A DNA stretch of 64,000 nt, taken from the NCBI RefSeq assembly GCF_042186555.1, contig NC_133328.1:615955744-616019743 (forward strand), given 5' to 3'. A program made the position numbers and the translations under genes. Shown here in pieces: positions 11,412 to 22,424 of the stretch; positions within the stretch are counted from its first letter, which is position 1; every line of letters starts with the position of its first letter. This DNA comes from Aquarana catesbeiana. Lineage: Eukaryota; Chordata; Amphibia; Anura; Ranidae. The notes under the pieces are model-generated. The model ran no database searches. It saw only the letters and a program-made list of their open reading frames with translations, and was not told where the DNA came from.

Positions 11412-11440
11412 TAAGTGTACCAAAAAGAAAAAGCCTCTCA

Positions 11441-12512
11441 ACTTCTTGCTGCCCGCAATATAGCCGCGATATAGCCGCAATATAGCCGAAAGACAGCTAC
11501 ATAGACGTCCTCCCGTGCATGAGCTGCCTGCAAGTCCCGGCAGGTCGCGCACAGCTCACTCTGTGATCACCAAGTCTATGAGACTCGGCTGATCACAGGT
11601 TAGAGTAAGGGGCCAATTTCGGCCCCCTACCACGTGATCAGCTGTCAACCAATGAGAGCTAATCACGTGATGTAAACAGAAGATCGGTAATCTGTATTTT
11701 TTTTCCCTCATGCTATCAGTGTGAGGGAAAAAAAAGGCTGATCACTGGCTTCTGTCAGAGGGACATCGGTCCCTCACACAGAGAGCCCTGGCTGCCTCAT
11801 CTGTGCCCACCAGTGCCACCTGCCAGTGCCACCTATTAGTACCCACCAGTGCCCACCGTGCCACCTACAGGTGCCCACAGTGCCACCTACCTTTGCCCAC
11901 CATTGGAACCCATCAATGCCTACCAGTGCTGCCAATCAATGCCCATCAGTGCCTCATCATCAGTGCCACTGATCAGTGTCACCTACCAGTGCCTAATTAG
12001 TGCCACCCATCAATGCCCATCAGTGCCACCTATCAGTGCCACTTATCAGTGCCACCTATCAGTGCCAACCATCAGTTCCACTCATCATTGCCACCTCTCA
12101 GTGCCACCTCTCAGTGCCCATCAGTGCCACCTCATCAGTGCTTGTCAGTGCCACCTATCAGTGCTCATTAGTGTCGCCTTATCAGTGCCTATCAGTGCCC
12201 ATCAGTGTCGATCAGTACAGCCTCATCAGCGCACATCAATGAAGGAGAAAAATTACCTGTTTTCAAAAATTTATAACAAACTATAAATTCGGTTTTTTTT
12301 TTGGTTTTTTTTTAGCAAAAAATAAAAAAACGCAGCAGTGATTAAATACCACCAAAAGAAAGCTCTATTTGTTTGAAAATAATTATAAAAATGTCATTTG
12401 GGTATAGTGTTGCATGACCGTGCAATTGTCATTCAAAGAGTGACAGCGCTGAAAGCTGAAAATTGGTCTGGGCAGGAAGGGGGTTTAAGTGCCCAGGAGG
12501 CAAGTGGTTAAT
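11441..12512 (+). repeat. TTAA-type frog repeat, subfamily with internal CAGTGCC minisatellite
   Basis: The left region carries CGCAATATAGCCG repeats. The right region has GCTGAAAGCTGAAAATTGGT and ends GGCAAGTGGTTAA, the shared terminus of the TTAA-flanked repeats. The order matches the inverted copy in 34830-35757. Non-coding. Terminal TTAA suggests piggyBac-like mobilisation, an inference from the target site only. Confidence 0.65.
11800..12235. repeat. Minisatellite, CAGTGCCACCTATCAGTGCC type
   Basis: About 20-bp irregular units inside the TTAA-type repeat. The inverted copy near 35100-35350 has the same type of array but fewer units, so copy number has changed between elements. Confidence 0.85.
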
Positions 12513-12658
12513 ATCCATGTATTTCAAAACAATTCACTTCTTCCCAGAATTGTGAAAAAAAAAAAACATTTCAAAACTTGAAAAAAACAAATACATTTTT
12601 TCGATCGAATATTTTTGCCACCTCTGTGTGCAACAATCACAATAAACTAAAAACAGGT
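12513..12658. repeat. Left member of a 147-bp inverted repeat bracketing the hAT/PLE nest
   Basis: From TAATATCCATGTATTTC through CAATTCACTTCTTCCCAGAA and GCCACCTCTGTGTGCAAC to AATAAACTAAAAACAG it is the inverse of 24441-24606, with moderate divergence. Probably the terminal region of the split hAT element, or two inverted copies of one MITE. Confidence 0.6.
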
Positions 12659-13690
12659 GCTAGCACCACTCCCTAGAAGATCACCTCCAGCTTTGACTCC
12701 TGTTTTACCAGCCAGTCAAAGCATGCAGTTCCCCTTGAGGGATATTTGGAGATCTGTGCGGATGGATGGGGACCCCACTGAAGAAGTCCACAGGAAGACG
12801 CCACGCGTATGGAGTAAGGAGTCATTGTGCATGTTTCGGCTAAGAAGCCGTCATCCTGCTCACCCCAGATGACGGCTCCTTAGCCGAAACATGTCAGGTG
12901 GACCCCTCACGATCGCCGCTATTTGATATTTGAGCTCTGTTTCGTTCTTCCAAAATGTGAGTCTGTTTTTTATTATTTTAATAAACTAGTGTTTTAAAAC
13001 GTTATTACACTATGTGAGTTTTGTTTGCTCCTTGCATGGCATATGAAACTACACGTTTGGCTTATGCTGGATTACCTATGGGAGAGGAAGCCGTGCGGAC
13101 CCCCCCCTTTCTTTCCACCATCTGCTGATGACATCTGACAAGACACATTTCCCAGAACCAGTGGTTATTATGCTTTTTTGACTTGTCTGGCGTACGCCAT
13201 TTCAGGTAAATTTTTTCCGGTAAGCCTCCTCTACTCCTGGTGTTGGCCCCGGCACTGATGTACAATCTATGCACACTTGTGGTCTCCCTTCTGCCCACTC
13301 GCCGGATTTGGTGCGATTAAAATTCTGTGAATACCATCTGGCCATGCATCACCCCCTTTAAACTCTGATGATGTTTTTCTTCACTATTTTTCTATTATTT
13401 TTTTTACTTTTAAAGTTTTATGTTTTTTATGTTTGGTGTCTGGCTCATAGAACCAGCACGGGTTTCTGCTATTCACTGGCACATCTGATGATTAAGTATT
13501 ATTGTGTATTTACTTTATATGTGATCAACACTGATTAATTATTTGACACTATCCATTTTATGGTCATACATTTTTTGGTAGTATTCACCATTTTTATATG
13601 TCTTTATTGTAATACACACGGCTGTAGGTGTAATATATAGCGCCACACTTTTGTTTCTTTTGTTTTTTTCTGCCTTGAGTCTATAGGTGT
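12659..13690 (+). mobile_element. PLE-type 3'/pseudo-LTR segment inside the hAT element
   Basis: Contains the GAAAC-ATGTC motif block and its mirror image (12831-12898), then AATAAA (about 12980) and ACACTATGTGAG. This order is also seen at the 3' ends of the two coding PLEs (20361-20510 and, on the minus strand, 41226-41050). No RT coding. It seems to have replaced the 5' part of the hAT transposase gene. Boundaries are approximate and no TSD was found. Confidence 0.5.
12831..12898 (+). ncRNA. Hammerhead-like motif with mirror copy (candidate)
   Basis: CAGATGACGGCTCCTTAGCC followed by GAAACATGTC has a GGCT/AGCC stem between a CTGATGA-like strand (CAGATGA) and GAAAC. An inverted copy directly precedes it (12831-12856), so a large hairpin can also form. 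Compared with a hammerhead core, U4 is A and an extra C precedes stem II, so activity is doubtful. Confidence 0.35.
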
Positions 13691-13694
13691 GTTG

Positions 13695-14747
13695 GCTGCT
13701 TTTCACTTTCCTTCTAAGCGTAGCGCTGTACTCAATTTTTATTTTAGCTTGGCTAAATTGCTAGCACTTCAACTGCTGCCTTTTCAGTTGGTAGACTCTG
13801 CCCCCTTCCGTGAGTTTGTGGAATGTGCGGTTCCCCAGTGGCAGGTTCCCAAATGCCACTTTTCCTCACGGAAGGCGATTCTGGCTCTCTACCGGCATGT
13901 GGAAGGAAATGTCTTGGCCTCGCTGGACAGGGTGGTCAGCGGTAAGGTGCTCATGGTCCAGCAAGCATGGACAGGGACGTTAAATATCTTTCACCGCGCA
14001 CTGGGTGACTCTTTTGGCAACTGGGATGGATGCAGGACAGGGTGCAGTAATGTTGGAGGTTGTTCCGCCACCACGCCTCAAAAATTCTACTAGTGGTGAT
14101 TCTGCCACACCTCTCTCCTCCAACCCCTCCTCTTCTTCTTCCTCCATGGCCTCTTCCTGTGCTGATTTGTTCTCGGAACCAGCGGTGCTCCATAGGCGTT
14201 CAAGGGGCTATGCAAGCACGCAGGCAAAAAGATTCCATGTAGTGCTTGAGCTGGTGTGCTTGGGGGACAGGAGCCACACTCGGGCAGAGATTCTGTCAGC
14301 TCTGCAGGGGAGGTGGTTAACGCCACGCCAGCTTAAAGCAGGTATGGTGGTTTGTGACAATGGCACCAATCTCCTCTCCACCCTCCGGCAGGGACAACTG
14401 ACCCATGTGCCCTGTTTGGCTCACATCCTTAACTTGGTGGTGCAGCGGTTCTTGGGCAGGTACCCGGGCTTACAGGATGTCCTGAGGCAGGCCAGTAAAG
14501 TCTGTGTGAATTTCCGCAGGTCATATAATGCCAGTGCTCAGCTGGCTGACCTCCAAAAGGAATTTAACCTGCCCAAGAACCGCCTAATCTGTGACATGCC
14601 CACCAGGTGGAACTCAACGTTGGCCATGCTGCAGCGGCTGCACACGCAGCAGAGGGCCATCAATGAGTACCTATGCGACTATGGCACCAGTACAGGGTCA
14701 GGGGACCTTGGTTTTTTTCCCCACGCCAGTGGGCCATGATCAGGGAT
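13695..14747 (+). pseudogene. hAT-family transposase, central part (5' half of split gene)
   Basis: The reading frame at 14005-14739, continued from another frame upstream (13689-14093), encodes the RNase H-like core of a ZBED/hAT transposase: an acidic-residue block with DNGTNLLSTLR, then HVPCLAHILNLVVQRF, then CDMPTRWNSTLAMLQRL, all typical of hAT transposases. The N-terminal BED zinc finger is absent, and a frameshift occurs near 13985. Coding breaks off at 14747 where the PLE begins, and resumes at 21221. The original enzyme would cut and paste DNA with 8-bp target duplications. This copy is dead. Confidence 0.85.
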
Positions 14748-15250
14748 GATGTGAAAGTAAAATGTAGCGCATGAATTGTGCAAAAAGTCTTCGATCAAGA
14801 AAACAACTAAAATAAAGTAAACAAATGTCCACAAGTGATAAACATAACAATGGTAAAACTTATAAGTCTCTCAATATAGGTGAAAAAAGGTCCAGTAAGT
14901 GAAAATAAAAAAACAAATAACATGGAGTGTCCCACTGAAAATGGTACGTGGATGTAAGACGACAGATGTTGTAACACGGGTAAATCATCAGATCTTCCCC
15001 AAGCTGTATCTCACAACTGCATGTGACTTAGTAAAGTTGATGTGTAAGAAACTCTTACCAGATACATTGGACTCCCTTGTCAGCGACAGGGAGTCACTCG
15101 AGCGGGTTGCCTCTCAGGGCCTGAAAGCGGACATCACAGCTCTGCGAACCTTCTGGGTCAAACTCTGCGTGGATCTCCCGGGGCCGCCAGGTGGGTCCTC
15201 CCAAAGGATGGCCAAGGTGCGAACCAGAGGGAACCGTGCGTCACGTGAAA
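14748..15250 (-). repeat. PLE1 inverted 5' arm
   Basis: About 500 bp inverse of 20534-21008, from ATGTGAAAGTAAAATG to GCGTCACGTGAAA, with only a few substitutions. It keeps the 31-bp block that the right pseudo-LTR lacks. Short open frames here are UTR, not genes. Confidence 0.9.
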
Positions 15251-15255
15251 AAACT

Positions 15256-15798
15256 GGAGTCCAATGTATCTGGTAAGAGTTTCTTACACACCAACTTTAC
15301 TAAGTCACATGCAGTTGTGAGATACAGCTTGGGGAAGATCTGATGATTTACCCGTGTTACAACATCTGTCGTCTTACATCCACGTACCATTTTCAGTGGG
15401 ACACTCCATGTTATTTGTTTTTTTATTTTCACTTACTGGACCTTTTTTCACCTATATTGAGAGACTTATAAGTTTTACCATTGTTATGTTTATCACTTGT
15501 GGACATTTGTTTACTTTATTTTAGTTGTTTTCTTGATCGAAGACTTTTTGCACAATTCATGCGCTACATTTTACTTTCACATGATTCTTTGGTTGTTGTC
15601 ACCCCGTTTGTAGCCGCTCCGCACCATATACTTTTTGAATTTAGCGCAGTGTATACTTCTATTATCTTTGCACTTGTTCGTTTGACTTTTTACACAGCAG
15701 CTATTGTATCACCCTCCATATTTTTTTCATGGATGTGTTCGAATATAGGACCTCTAGGTCCTTAAATACTGATGGTGTATTTACGAATACTAATCCTA
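15256..15798 (+). repeat. PLE1 left pseudo-LTR
   Basis: Direct repeat of 20709-21220, from GGAGTCCAATGTATCTGG to ACTAATCCTA. It includes the start of the coding region (ATG at 15729), as usual for PLE pseudo-LTRs. Confidence 0.9.
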
Positions 15799-16843
15799 AC
15801 ACTGAATTAGGGGGTATGTTCATCAGACTCAAAAATCTGATGATTAGCGAACTTCACCTCCAATGGGATACCGCTTTCCTTGAGCAATACGTCAAGGAAC
15901 AGATGGTTCCTAGAGGTCTGAGGTGGGACATCCATCCCCAGCAAGATGAGGCAGATTTGGAACCATGGTTCAAATTTTTCAATGAGGAGGGCTTAAAACT
16001 ATTGAGATTCCTATTAGACAGAAAACAGATCAAACTGTCCCTCATTGATATTGAAATTAGGGATTTGAAGGAGAAATTAACTCCACATAAAATGACTGCA
16101 GAATATATTTCACTATCCACCAGTTTGAGAAACACTTTAGAAAAAGAGGAGAAGGAACAAAGGAATAAAAAACAAAAAAAGTATAACAGAGACTATACAG
16201 ATTACACCACACGTTCGGTCTTTAACTGGCAGAGAAAGCTTAATTCTCCCCCGGTCGCCAATGGGGATCCATCTCCCATGGAAACCGCCATGGCAACAAC
16301 CACCAATTCAGACCGAACACTGGTTTATCAACCTCCACATAAATCGGAGCCTAGAGAACCCCCACCTCCTAAAAGAAGTGCAGAACAAGGACCACCCAGA
16401 CCACCCGGGGGTCCCCCCCACCAGGAAACCGGGCGGGGAGGGGCGCCCCGAGGACAAGAGGTCGGTCCAGAGGACACCCTGCAGATCCTTACCACAAGGG
16501 TAATTCGCGGGTTCCCCCTTCCAACTATGGAGACCCCCGTAATTACCACACTCCACAACGGCGGAGTCTGGATTATAATTATTACTCTCCGATTCATGTG
16601 AATAATAGATTCAGCCCTCTTAGGGACAATGTTCCCTATGAAAGGCACGGAGGTACATACTCTCATTACGAAAGAGATGATGACTATTACCATCGTTCCC
16701 CTTACATCTACAATAAAAGTAGGCCAGGCCTCCATCAACCCCAGGATTTTCAGAGAACCACAGACTACCATCCAGGAAATTCAGACAGAAAAGAGGGACC
16801 AGAGGGGGGAGGAGGGTCCAACGCCAAAAGGAAAAGAGTATAA
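15729..16843 (+). pseudogene. PLE1 N-terminal polyprotein region (frameshifted)
   Basis: Frame from ATG 15729 to 16601 (290 codons), starting in the left pseudo-LTR. Residues about 30-150 are rich in charged, heptad-like stretches (LKNLMISELHLQWDTAFLEQ; KEEKEQRNKKQKKYNRDY) and may form a coiled coil. From about 16300 the coding sense seems to switch frames to a P/R/Y/D-rich segment (16598-16843, DDDYYHRSPYIYNKS) before the RT. At least two frame changes separate it from the RT frame. Similar linker regions precede RT in other frog PLEs. The function of this part is not established. Confidence 0.65.
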
Positions 16844-16863
16844 GGGGAACGGGTATTTTCAAT

Positions 16864-18831
16864 TTGAGTTCAGCTGTACTAACAGAAGCTGAGAAGTCGG
16901 TCCTAGACAGAGGACTCAAATTCGTACCACCTAAACCACTCAATCATTTTGCCACATTCATTGATGTTCTTAAATTCACCAGGAACCTTAGTGTACAGAG
17001 GCACTTTCTTACCAAAAACACTCTCCCCACACAACAGACCATTGTTTCAGCCACTACTCAAGTGGCGGCATCTTCCCACAATGGAACTGCACCCTCCACA
17101 GAGGGAACGTCCTTGCACCCTCAGGTAATTCATTCAGGACTGTCCAACCCGTCCTTATTCAATCCCCCTGGTACCCTGGCTCCTTCTATCCAGGTCTTCA
17201 AGAGTTTGGTTTTGGAGGACCTTGATAGACTAGCCAAACGTCAAAAACGTCTTCATGTCAAATCTGACATCAAGGCGGGTTTAAAATCATTGTGTGAAAA
17301 CAAGAACCTTGTCATCCGCCCGGCAGACAAGGGCGGTGGCATTGTTGTTCTTGATAAAGTAGATTATCTCCAAGAGATGAACAGGATTTTAGGTGATTCA
17401 GATACTTATCAGTGTATTCCCAGGGATCCCGCAGTTCCCTTTAAAAAGGCCTTGGTGGAATTGATAGAAGAAGGTTTCTCCTTGGGAATTCTCAATAAAA
17501 AAGAAAAATGCTATTTGGTTCCCCAAGTACCACGTATTCCCGCCATATACTACCTCCCCAAGGTTCACAAGAACCCAACCAATCCTCCTGGCCGACCCAT
17601 CGTCAGCGGGATCGATTCGGTTACGGCGAGGATTGGTAAATACGTGGACTTCTATTTACAACCTCTGGTTCAAACCACCCCCTCCTATCTGAAAGACACC
17701 AGAGACACAATTAAATTATTGGAGTCGGTTTCAATCAAAAAAGGTACCCTTTTAGTAACAGCTGACGTTGCCGCGTTATACACGTGCATACCACACCATC
17801 TTGGTTTCGAAGCAGTCGAAAACCATCTCTCCAGAGACGGAAGACTCCCCACATTACAACGAAACTTCATTATGCAGCTGTTAAAATTCGCAACCAGGCA
17901 TAATTACTTCTGGTTTCAGGACCGATTCTTTTTACAACAGAGGGGCGTGGCTATGGGGGCCAAATTTGCCCCCAGTCTCGCTAACCTCTTCATGGCCCAG
18001 TGGGAGGAGGATGTCGTCTATGCTGCCCGGAGACCTGAATTGGTTCTTTGGGCTAGGTACATAGACGACACCCTCTTCCTTTGGGAAGGAGACCTGCCAT
18101 CCCTTGAGAGCTTCATGAATACTCTCAATGTCAACGATAGGGGGATTTCGTTGAGTTTTGAAGCTAGCACAACCAAGGTGCATTTCCTTGATCTCGAAAT
18201 TTCAGTTGTGCATCAACACCTGGAGTTCCGTACCTACTTCAAACCCACAGATCGGAATGGGTACATTCCGATCGACAGCTGCCATCGTGAACAATGGCTT
18301 CGGTCAGTGCCCCGCAGCCAGTTTTTGAGATTGAGGCACAACTGTACCCAGACTTCGGACTTTATATCCCAATCCCAAGTCCTCAGAAGTAGATTTCTGG
18401 ATAAGGGTTATGACCCCTACCTTTTAGACAGCGAAATTAATAGAGCTTTACTCACGGAAAGGCAGGCTACGCTCACAGAACGCTCTAAAGACAATACTAC
18501 ATTTAATGCTAAGTTATCCTTTTTCACTACCCATTCTATTCAATCTAAACAGATCAAAGGTATCATTAAAAAACACTGGGGAATACTACAGAATGACAGA
18601 CTACTTGGTCCTGTTCTACCCAAGCAGGCCTCGGTAGTCTTTAGAGGCGCTAGGTCCATTCAGGGACAGATCGCCCCTAATATAATAGACCCCCCTAAAA
18701 AGTGTCGTTCTTTCAGGAGTGCAAGGGCTACTATCCCTGTCGTAAGTGTCAAGTTTGCCTCCATAACACTGGGGGAAGACGCAAGAGCGTCACTTTTAAG
18801 TCCACGGTCACTTCCCGTATCTACTTCATGA
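16864..18831 (+). pseudogene. PLE1 reverse transcriptase domain
   Basis: Open for 655 codons from a non-ATG point, so it is part of a larger product. Visible PLE-type RT motifs: PADKGGGIVVLD (residues about 153-164), YLPKVHK and GRPIVSGID, motif A TADVAALYTCIPH (about 299-311), motif B GVAMGAKFAPSLANLF (about 361-376), motif C YIDD (about 399-402) and HFLDLEIS (about 439-446). The catalytic aspartates of motifs A and C are intact. RT would copy element RNA at a nicked target. The final 40 or so codons (after about 18705) are out of frame with the GIY-YIG domain. Confidence 0.9.
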
Positions 18832-19167
18832 AGCATTTCACTACGTGCTCCTCGCAATATATCGTATACCTGATAACTTGTCCCTGCCACAAGCAATATG
18901 TGGGTCGCACGATCAGAACACATGGCTGCAATTAAAAAAGGTAGAGACAAGCACACAGTGCCACGTCACTACCTGGAGCACCATGATAGGGACCCCACAG
19001 GAACCCTGTTCCAGGTTATCGACAGGTTCACCCCGCACTGGAGGGGCGAGTCACGTCTGTGTGGGGTTTCACGCCTCGAGACGTACTGGATCCACGAGTT
19101 GAGGTCCTTCTTCCCGTTTGGGTTGAACGTGGAGTGGGACCTCAACTCGTTCATCAATTCATCTTAA
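18702..19167 (+). pseudogene. PLE1 GIY-YIG endonuclease domain (frameshifted)
   Basis: Reads first at 18702-18935 with the linker CRKCQVC and the GIY-YIG-type core YIVYLITCPCHKQYVGRT, then continues in another frame at 18898-19167 with HYLEHHDRDPTGTLFQ, RLETYWIHELRSFFP and the C-terminal FGLNVEWDLNSFINS. The frame also differs from that of the RT. GIY-YIG nucleases nick target DNA for PLE insertion. The same C-terminus occurs in PLE2. TAA follows at 19165. Confidence 0.85.
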
Positions 19168-19900
19168 TATCAATTTTGCTGCACCCACTTGGTTCCTCAA
19201 TCATAATATTTTATGCTTTTCGGGTGCCTTTTTTAACTTCACTACCAATGTTTAAGTCTATTTTGTAGGGTTCACACATTTTTAGTCTCCCCTGTTTTGG
19301 CGCATTTCTGGGGGGTGCGTTCACATTAGGTTTAGGGGTGAGCTATATCTCTCTTAGTTCTTTACACTGGCATGGTCATGGTCAACATTTTGGGGACGGC
19401 GCATGCCGGTGTAGATGCAGTGTTTGCAAGCTTACTTTATTGTACGTTTTTGAAAACATTGCATTTCTATTATTTATTTTGTCCATTGTTCCGATAAGAA
19501 GGGTTTTTGAACACACCCTGGGGGCCCTCGCCATCATTGATTTATTCAATGGTGACTTTCTGGTCCCTGGTCTTTTATGGTTAAGAGTGAGCATAGTACC
19601 GTCCCTTTTTGAGGCGTGTTTCTCTGCTGCACGGCTCCCTCCTTTGTGCACTGCTTTATGTGGGGTGGTATGTATTATCCCCCACTTTGCAAGTGATTGC
19701 TGCCAGTTTCCCACCTTTCGGGTGGGTTTTCTGGTTGTCATCTGGGCTTAATGTTGTCTCCGGGGACACGGGGGAGGAGCGTGGGCACCGGCGTCTGGAA
19801 TGTCCGGTCTGACGCTTGTCTCCCCTCCCTCTTTCTCTCTTTGACCTTCAGAGAGAGTTATCACATGACAGGGGACGGACGTAGAGCTAGCCCTGCGCTC
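19168..19900 (+). other. PLE1 3' untranslated region
   Basis: Non-coding part of PLE1 between the GIY-YIG stop and the promoter-like region. It contains several open frames without motifs (for example 19338-19751). Confidence 0.6.
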
Positions 19901-20335
19901 TGACGTCACTTCCCTGTGTTTGTCTCGTGGAGGACGGGCGGCGCTGACGGTGACTTCCTGTCTCTGCCGCTATTGGCTGTTGGCTCCGCCCGCCCCCTGA
20001 GACTCAGTCCCTGATTGGCACTGACTCCCTTTTAGTTACAAGCAGACACAGAAGTGTCAGCAATGGGAGTATTGTGCCCGAAGGTGAAATTTCCTTCCAC
20101 TTCATTATTAAATGTTTAAACATTCTGGCGTTGCACTACCCAATCACTGTTCAATGTGAGGTCTGTTCTGGGGACATTTAACAGGTCAATCACATACGAT
20201 GTATGCAAATGTATGATGTTCTACACCTGCTAGGCTTAGTCAGGTGCGATCATGTGACCCCACTCATCCAATGGGGAAGGCGGTTCAACAGCACATACAA
20301 TTTGCTTCTTGGAATGTTTTTTATAAATATAAGGC
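19901..20335 (+). promoter_or_regulatory. Promoter-like region of PLE1 upstream of hammerhead-like motif
   Basis: CRE-type TGACGTCA at about 19902, inverted CCAAT boxes (CTATTGGCTG about 19970, CTGATTGGCA about 20011), GC-rich CCGCCCGCCCCC (about 19987), and a TATA-like TTTATAAATATAAGG at about 20320-20334. The TATA-like site lies about 30 bp before the structured motif at 20346. This would allow transcription into the pseudo-LTR and a downstream tandem copy. Confidence 0.5.
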
Positions 20336-20345
20336 TACTTGGAGG

Positions 20346-20408
20346 GGATGCTGTATGCCCCAGTAGACGATCTATTTGATCGAAACGCGTCGGGCGCTTT
20401 CAGCATCC
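20346..20408 (+). ncRNA. Hammerhead-ribozyme-like motif in PLE1 (candidate)
   Basis: Foldable layout: outer stem GGATGCT (20346)/AGCATCC (20402) plus GCCC/GGGC, inner stem GATC (20369)/GATC (20378) with loop TATTT, then GAAA (20382) and CGCGTC giving a minimal third stem and a GTC site before position 20392. PLE pseudo-LTRs are known to carry minimal type-I hammerheads. Here the 5' core strand is CAGTAGA rather than CTGANGA, with an extra C before stem II, so this copy may be inactive or a divergent class. Confidence 0.5.
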
Positions 20409-20474
20409 TTCTTGTTGCCCATCTTTGTTTTTATACTTTGTGATCACATTTTATTGTTACCTGGCTTTTTTAGT

Positions 20475-20480
20475 AATAAA
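20475..20480 (+). promoter_or_regulatory. AATAAA signal in PLE1 3' end
   Basis: AATAAA about 70 bp after the hammerhead-like motif, followed by CACTATGTGGAG. The same order occurs in the other PLE-type ends in the window. Confidence 0.45.
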
Positions 20481-20708
20481 AATCCCACTTTGCTCATCTA
20501 CACTATGTGGAGCCTGTTTATTTTTTCTCCACATTTCACGTGACGCACGGTTCCCTCTGGTTCGCACCTTGGCCATCCTTTGGGAGGACCCACCTGGCGG
20601 CCCCGGGAGATCCACGCAGAGTTTGACCCAGAAGGTTCGCAGAGCTGTGATGTCCGCTTTCAGGCCCTGAGAGGCAACCCACTCGAGTGACTCCCTGTCG
20701 CTGACAAG

Positions 20709-21220
20709 GGAGTCCAATGTATCTGGTAAGAGTTTCTTACACACCAACTTTACTAAGTCACATGCAGTTGTGAGATACAGCTTGGGGAAGATCTGATGAT
20801 TTACCCGTGTTACAACATCTGTCGTCTTACATCCACGTACCATTTTCAGTGGGACACTCCATGTTATTTGTTTTTTTATTTTCACTTACTGGACCTTTTT
20901 TCACCTATATTGAGAGACTTGTGGACATTTGTTTACTTTATTTTAGTTGTTTTCTTGATCGAAGACTTTTTGCACAATTCATGCGCTACATTTTACTTTC
21001 ACATGATTCTTTGGTTGTTGTCACCCCGTATGTAGCCGCTCCGCACCATATACTTTTTGAATTTAGCGCAGTGTATACTTCTATTATCTTTGCACTTGTT
21101 CGTTTGACTTTTTACACAGCAGCTATTGTATCACCCTCCATATTTTTTTCATGGATGTGTTCGAATATAGGACCTCTAGGTCCTTAAATACTGATGGTGT
21201 ATTTACGAATACTAATCCTA
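20709..21220 (+). repeat. PLE1 right pseudo-LTR
   Basis: Direct copy of 15256-15798 lacking 31 bp (after position 20918, between two ACTT copies). Ends ACTAATCCTA inside what would be the coding start, then hAT sequence resumes. Confidence 0.9.
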
Positions 21221-22293
21221 TTTGAGGAGGCCACGAGGATGGTGAGCAGTGACAGTTCATGCATCAGTGACACTGTACCTCTTGTCCACCTGTTGGAGCA
21301 CACGCTGCATGGAATAATGGACAGGGCACTTGAGGCAGAACAGAGGGAGGAAGAGGATGGACTACCTTACCTCTCAAGGCCCCCTTTATCCAGACAGCGT
21401 TCCTGCTTGCCTGCCGATCACACAGGAAGAGGACGAGGAGGAGGAGGATTGTGTCAGCATGGAGGTGGAGCCTGGCACTCAGCATCAGCAGCAGTCTTCA
21501 AGGGATCATTTACAGTCCCAAGAAACCCATGGACTTGTACGTGGCTGGGAGGAGGTGGCTGTGGATCATGTCGTCCTTAGTGACCCAGAGGACTCCGGAC
21601 CGAATGCCTCAGCAAACCTATGCTGCATGGCCTCCCTGATCCTGCAAAGCCTGCGGAAGGATCCTCATATTTGTGGAATCAAGGAGAGGGATCAATACTG
21701 GCTGGCAACCCTTCTTGAGCCACGTTACAAGGGTAAGGTTATGGACCTTATCTTGCCGTCGCAGAGGGAGCAGAGGATGAAACATCTTCGGGAGGCCTTG
21801 CAGAAAGGTCTGTGCAGCGCGTTCCCAGAGACTGGGAGGTTACAAACTCCTGTTCCCGGACAATGTGTTGCTGAGGCTTCGGTCAGTCAAAGAAGGAGCG
21901 GTGGAGAAGGTGGCCGTCTGACCAGACAATTTTTTAGTCCGCAGCCCCAAGGTATGATCGGTTCCAGCAACCATCGCCAGCGTCTGTTTTACATGGTGCA
22001 GGAATACCTAGGGGCAAGATCTGACTTGGACACCTTTCCCACCAAAAATCCTCTGGGTTACTGGGTCTTGAGGATGGATCACTGGCCAGAGCTTGCACAG
22101 TATGCAATTGAGCTACTGGCCTGTCCTGCATCCAGCGTTCTTTCGGAACGCACATTCAGTGCTGCTGGAGGCTTTGTAACCGATCACAGGGTGCGCCTAT
22201 CCACCGGCTCGGTCGATCGACTGACCTTCATAAAAATGAATCAGTCTTGGATCACCACCAGCTACCAGGCACCTGATGCTGATGTAACTGAAT
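21221..22293 (+). pseudogene. hAT-family transposase, C-terminal part (3' half of split gene)
   Basis: Begins FEEATRMVSSDSSCISDTVP, the usual hAT block that follows the segment lost at 14747, then an acidic stretch (EEDEEEEDC) after a frame change near 21345-21420. It ends with a hATC dimerisation domain: NPLGYW, LACPASSVLSERTFSAAGG, and DRLTFIKMN. Stop at 22293. Joined with 13695-14747 it represents one transposase interrupted by PLE1. Non-functional. Confidence 0.9.
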
Positions 22294-22424
22294 AATTTTT
22301 TTTGAAATGTCAGATCCCTTCAAGACTGCCTATGCTGATGCTGAGTGACTATCCTGTTATGCTGAGTGATTATCCTCTTCCTCCTCAATGATCATGCTGA
22401 TAGCTTGTAAGAACATTTTTGGTT

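Larger units (their letters stand above)
14748..21220 (+). mobile_element. Penelope-like element (PLE1), inserted in the hAT transposase gene
   Basis: 6.47 kb. Order: inverted partial copy of the 3' end (14748-15250), left pseudo-LTR (15256-15798), N-terminal coding region, reverse transcriptase, GIY-YIG endonuclease, promoter-like region, hammerhead-like motif, AATAAA, right pseudo-LTR (20709-21220). Pseudo-LTRs plus an inverted 5' partial copy and RT fused to GIY-YIG are diagnostic of Penelope-like retroelements. The two pseudo-LTRs differ by one substitution I could see (15607 region) and a 31-bp deletion on the right, so the insertion looks recent although the coding frames are broken. 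No clear TSD was found. Confidence 0.9.

Noticed and set aside
11322..11552. Possible exon with splice acceptor and donor near 11334-11412
   Set aside because: Short match to a mariner HTH only; treated as transposon remnant, with no evidence of a host exon.
14899..15432. Open frames starting MKIKKQITWSVPLKMVRGCK
   Set aside because: Appear in all three copies of the PLE1 pseudo-LTR or arm, in the UTR and in both orientations; explained by the repeats, not selected coding.
19338..19751. 137-codon hydrophobic open frame
   Set aside because: In the PLE1 3' UTR, with an equally long open frame on the opposite strand and no motif.
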